From Myxococcales bacterium (lineage in GTDB: Bacteria; Myxococcota; Polyangia; Polyangiales; Polyangiaceae): a DNA stretch of 5,940 nucleotides. Of this stretch, positions 5,425-5,940 are shown piece after piece. The translations under genes and the position numbers were made by a program. The notes beneath the pieces were generated by a model, which saw only the letters and a program-made list of their open reading frames with translations, made no database searches and had not been told where the DNA came from. The stretch is from the NCBI GenBank assembly GCA_003151595.1, contig PLXW01000181.1, forward strand, positions 9,681 to 15,620. The letters run 5' to 3'. Each line of letters starts with the position of its first letter. Within the stretch, counting starts at the first letter, position 1.

Positions 5425-5940
5425 ATGATCGGCAGAGCGAGGCGTTTGACGGGGGCAGTGGTGGTGCTCGCCGGACTGTCGTTCGGAAGCGCGGCTGCGG
5501 CGTCGGTGCCGCAGCTCCTGGCCGAGCAAGGACACCTCCTCGACTCCAGCGGCAATCCGGTCGCGGGACAGATTCAAATCATCTTCGCGATCTACGACGC
5601 GCCGACGGGCGGCAACCTGCTGTGGACGGAGACCCAACCGAACGTCACGCTCGACGACGGATACTTCTCCGCGGTGCTAGGCGAGATCCAGGGCATCCCG
5701 AGCACGGTCTTCAACGGCCTTCCGCGCTACCTCGGCGTGACGATCGGCACGGACCCGGAGATGACTCCGCGGCAAGCGGTCCTCGCGGTGCCGTACGCGA
5801 TGGTGGCGGGAAACGCGAACGGCGACATCACGCCGACGAGCGTCTCGATCGGCAACATGCCGGTGATCGACGCGACGGGTAAGTGGGTTGGATCGCCGAC
5901 GGGGTTGAGCGGACCGACGGGACCTGCGGGCGCGACGGGA
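5425..5940 (+). CDS. Secreted collagen-like protein, N-terminal part (3' end outside window)
   Basis: The frame is open from ATG 5425 to the last base, giving 172 residues of a longer protein. A signal peptide (MIGRARR, a hydrophobic core, SAAAA) should be cleaved near residue 26. Residues 28-129 form a beta-rich head domain: LLAEQGHLLDSSGNPVAGQI, IYDAPTGGNLLWTETQ, VTLDDGYFSAVLGE, RYLGVTIGTDPEMTPRQAV, VPYAMVAGNA. This pattern ('..G.L.D..G.PV.G...., ..YD...GG..LW.E, ..G.FS..LG, YLGV.VG.D.EM.PRQ.L..VPYA') recurs at the N-terminus of secreted bacterial proteins carrying collagen-like or tail-fibre-like repeats. A linker (VIDATGKWVG, 147-156) precedes Gly-X-Y triplets from G160. The likely role is an extracellular or surface fibre, probably trimeric if the collagen repeat is long; repeat length and C-terminal domain are not visible. 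Secretion and head domain are well supported; function is inferred. Confidence 0.85.
   Translation, partial: MIGRARRLTGAVVVLAGLSFGSAAAASVPQLLAEQGHLLDSSGNPVAGQIQIIFAIYDAPTGGNLLWTETQPNVTLDDGYFSAVLGEIQGIPSTVFNGLPRYLGVTIGTDPEMTPRQAVLAVPYAMVAGNANGDITPTSVSIGNMPVIDATGKWVGSPTGLSGPTGPAGATG
5902..5940 (+). repeat. Start of a collagen-like Gly-X-Y repeat tract
   Basis: Four consecutive in-frame triplets (GLS, GPT, GPA, GAT) and a fifth Gly run to the window edge. Pro occupies the X position in two of them, and Thr is frequent in Y, as in bacterial collagens that lack hydroxyproline. Four triplets alone are weak, but the preceding head domain and linker make the collagen reading likely. The tract probably continues beyond the window. 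Confidence 0.68.

Noticed and set aside
5622..5882. 86-codon + strand open frame inside the collagen-like gene
   Set aside because: Arg/Asp-rich out-of-frame shadow; the frame from ATG 5425 has a ribosome site, signal peptide and known head-domain pattern.
1..5940. CRISPR array, tRNA/rRNA, insertion sequence or phage genes
   Set aside because: I found no regularly spaced repeats, cloverleaf-like segments, transposase motifs or terminal repeats on either strand by reading.

Overview
The window is GC-rich, gene-dense bacterial DNA. Every supported gene lies on the + strand. Two Hanks-type Ser/Thr kinases, one with a PEGA domain, the D/P/A-rich lipoprotein linker and the collagen-like surface protein suggest a myxobacterium-like member of Myxococcota (Polyangia type). 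That placement is inferred from protein style; no phylogenetic marker was tested.

Unit 1 (start of window to 4857) is a tightly packed run of five genes. It opens with the 3' end of gpmI (2,3-bisphosphoglycerate-independent phosphoglycerate mutase). A membrane Ser/Thr kinase with a C-terminal PEGA domain follows, then a secreted LysM protein, a second Ser/Thr kinase with a transmembrane helix at its extreme C-terminus, and a family 2 glycosyltransferase fused to TPR-like repeats. The junctions are a 4-base overlap (GTGA), a 4-base overlap (ATGA), a 7-base gap, and a probable 4-base overlap (GTGA). This implies co-transcription and translational coupling. A plausible but unproven reading is an envelope-linked signalling module: a kinase with an external PEGA domain, a periplasmic peptidoglycan-binding partner, a second kinase and a glycosyltransferase, attached to a glycolytic housekeeping gene.

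A 122-base gap (4858-4979) separates unit 1 from unit 2. It has no convincing intrinsic terminator, and a promoter can only be presumed.

Unit 2 (4980 to end of window) holds two exported proteins 28 bases apart. The first is a small putative lipoprotein with a TTG start and strong ribosome binding site; it has a low-complexity linker and a C-terminal 'SPNY...GG' module. The second is the N-terminal part of a collagen-like protein: signal peptide, a beta-rich head domain, then the first Gly-X-Y triplets as the window ends. They probably form a surface-fibre pair. I see no RNA genes, mobile elements or CRISPR arrays.
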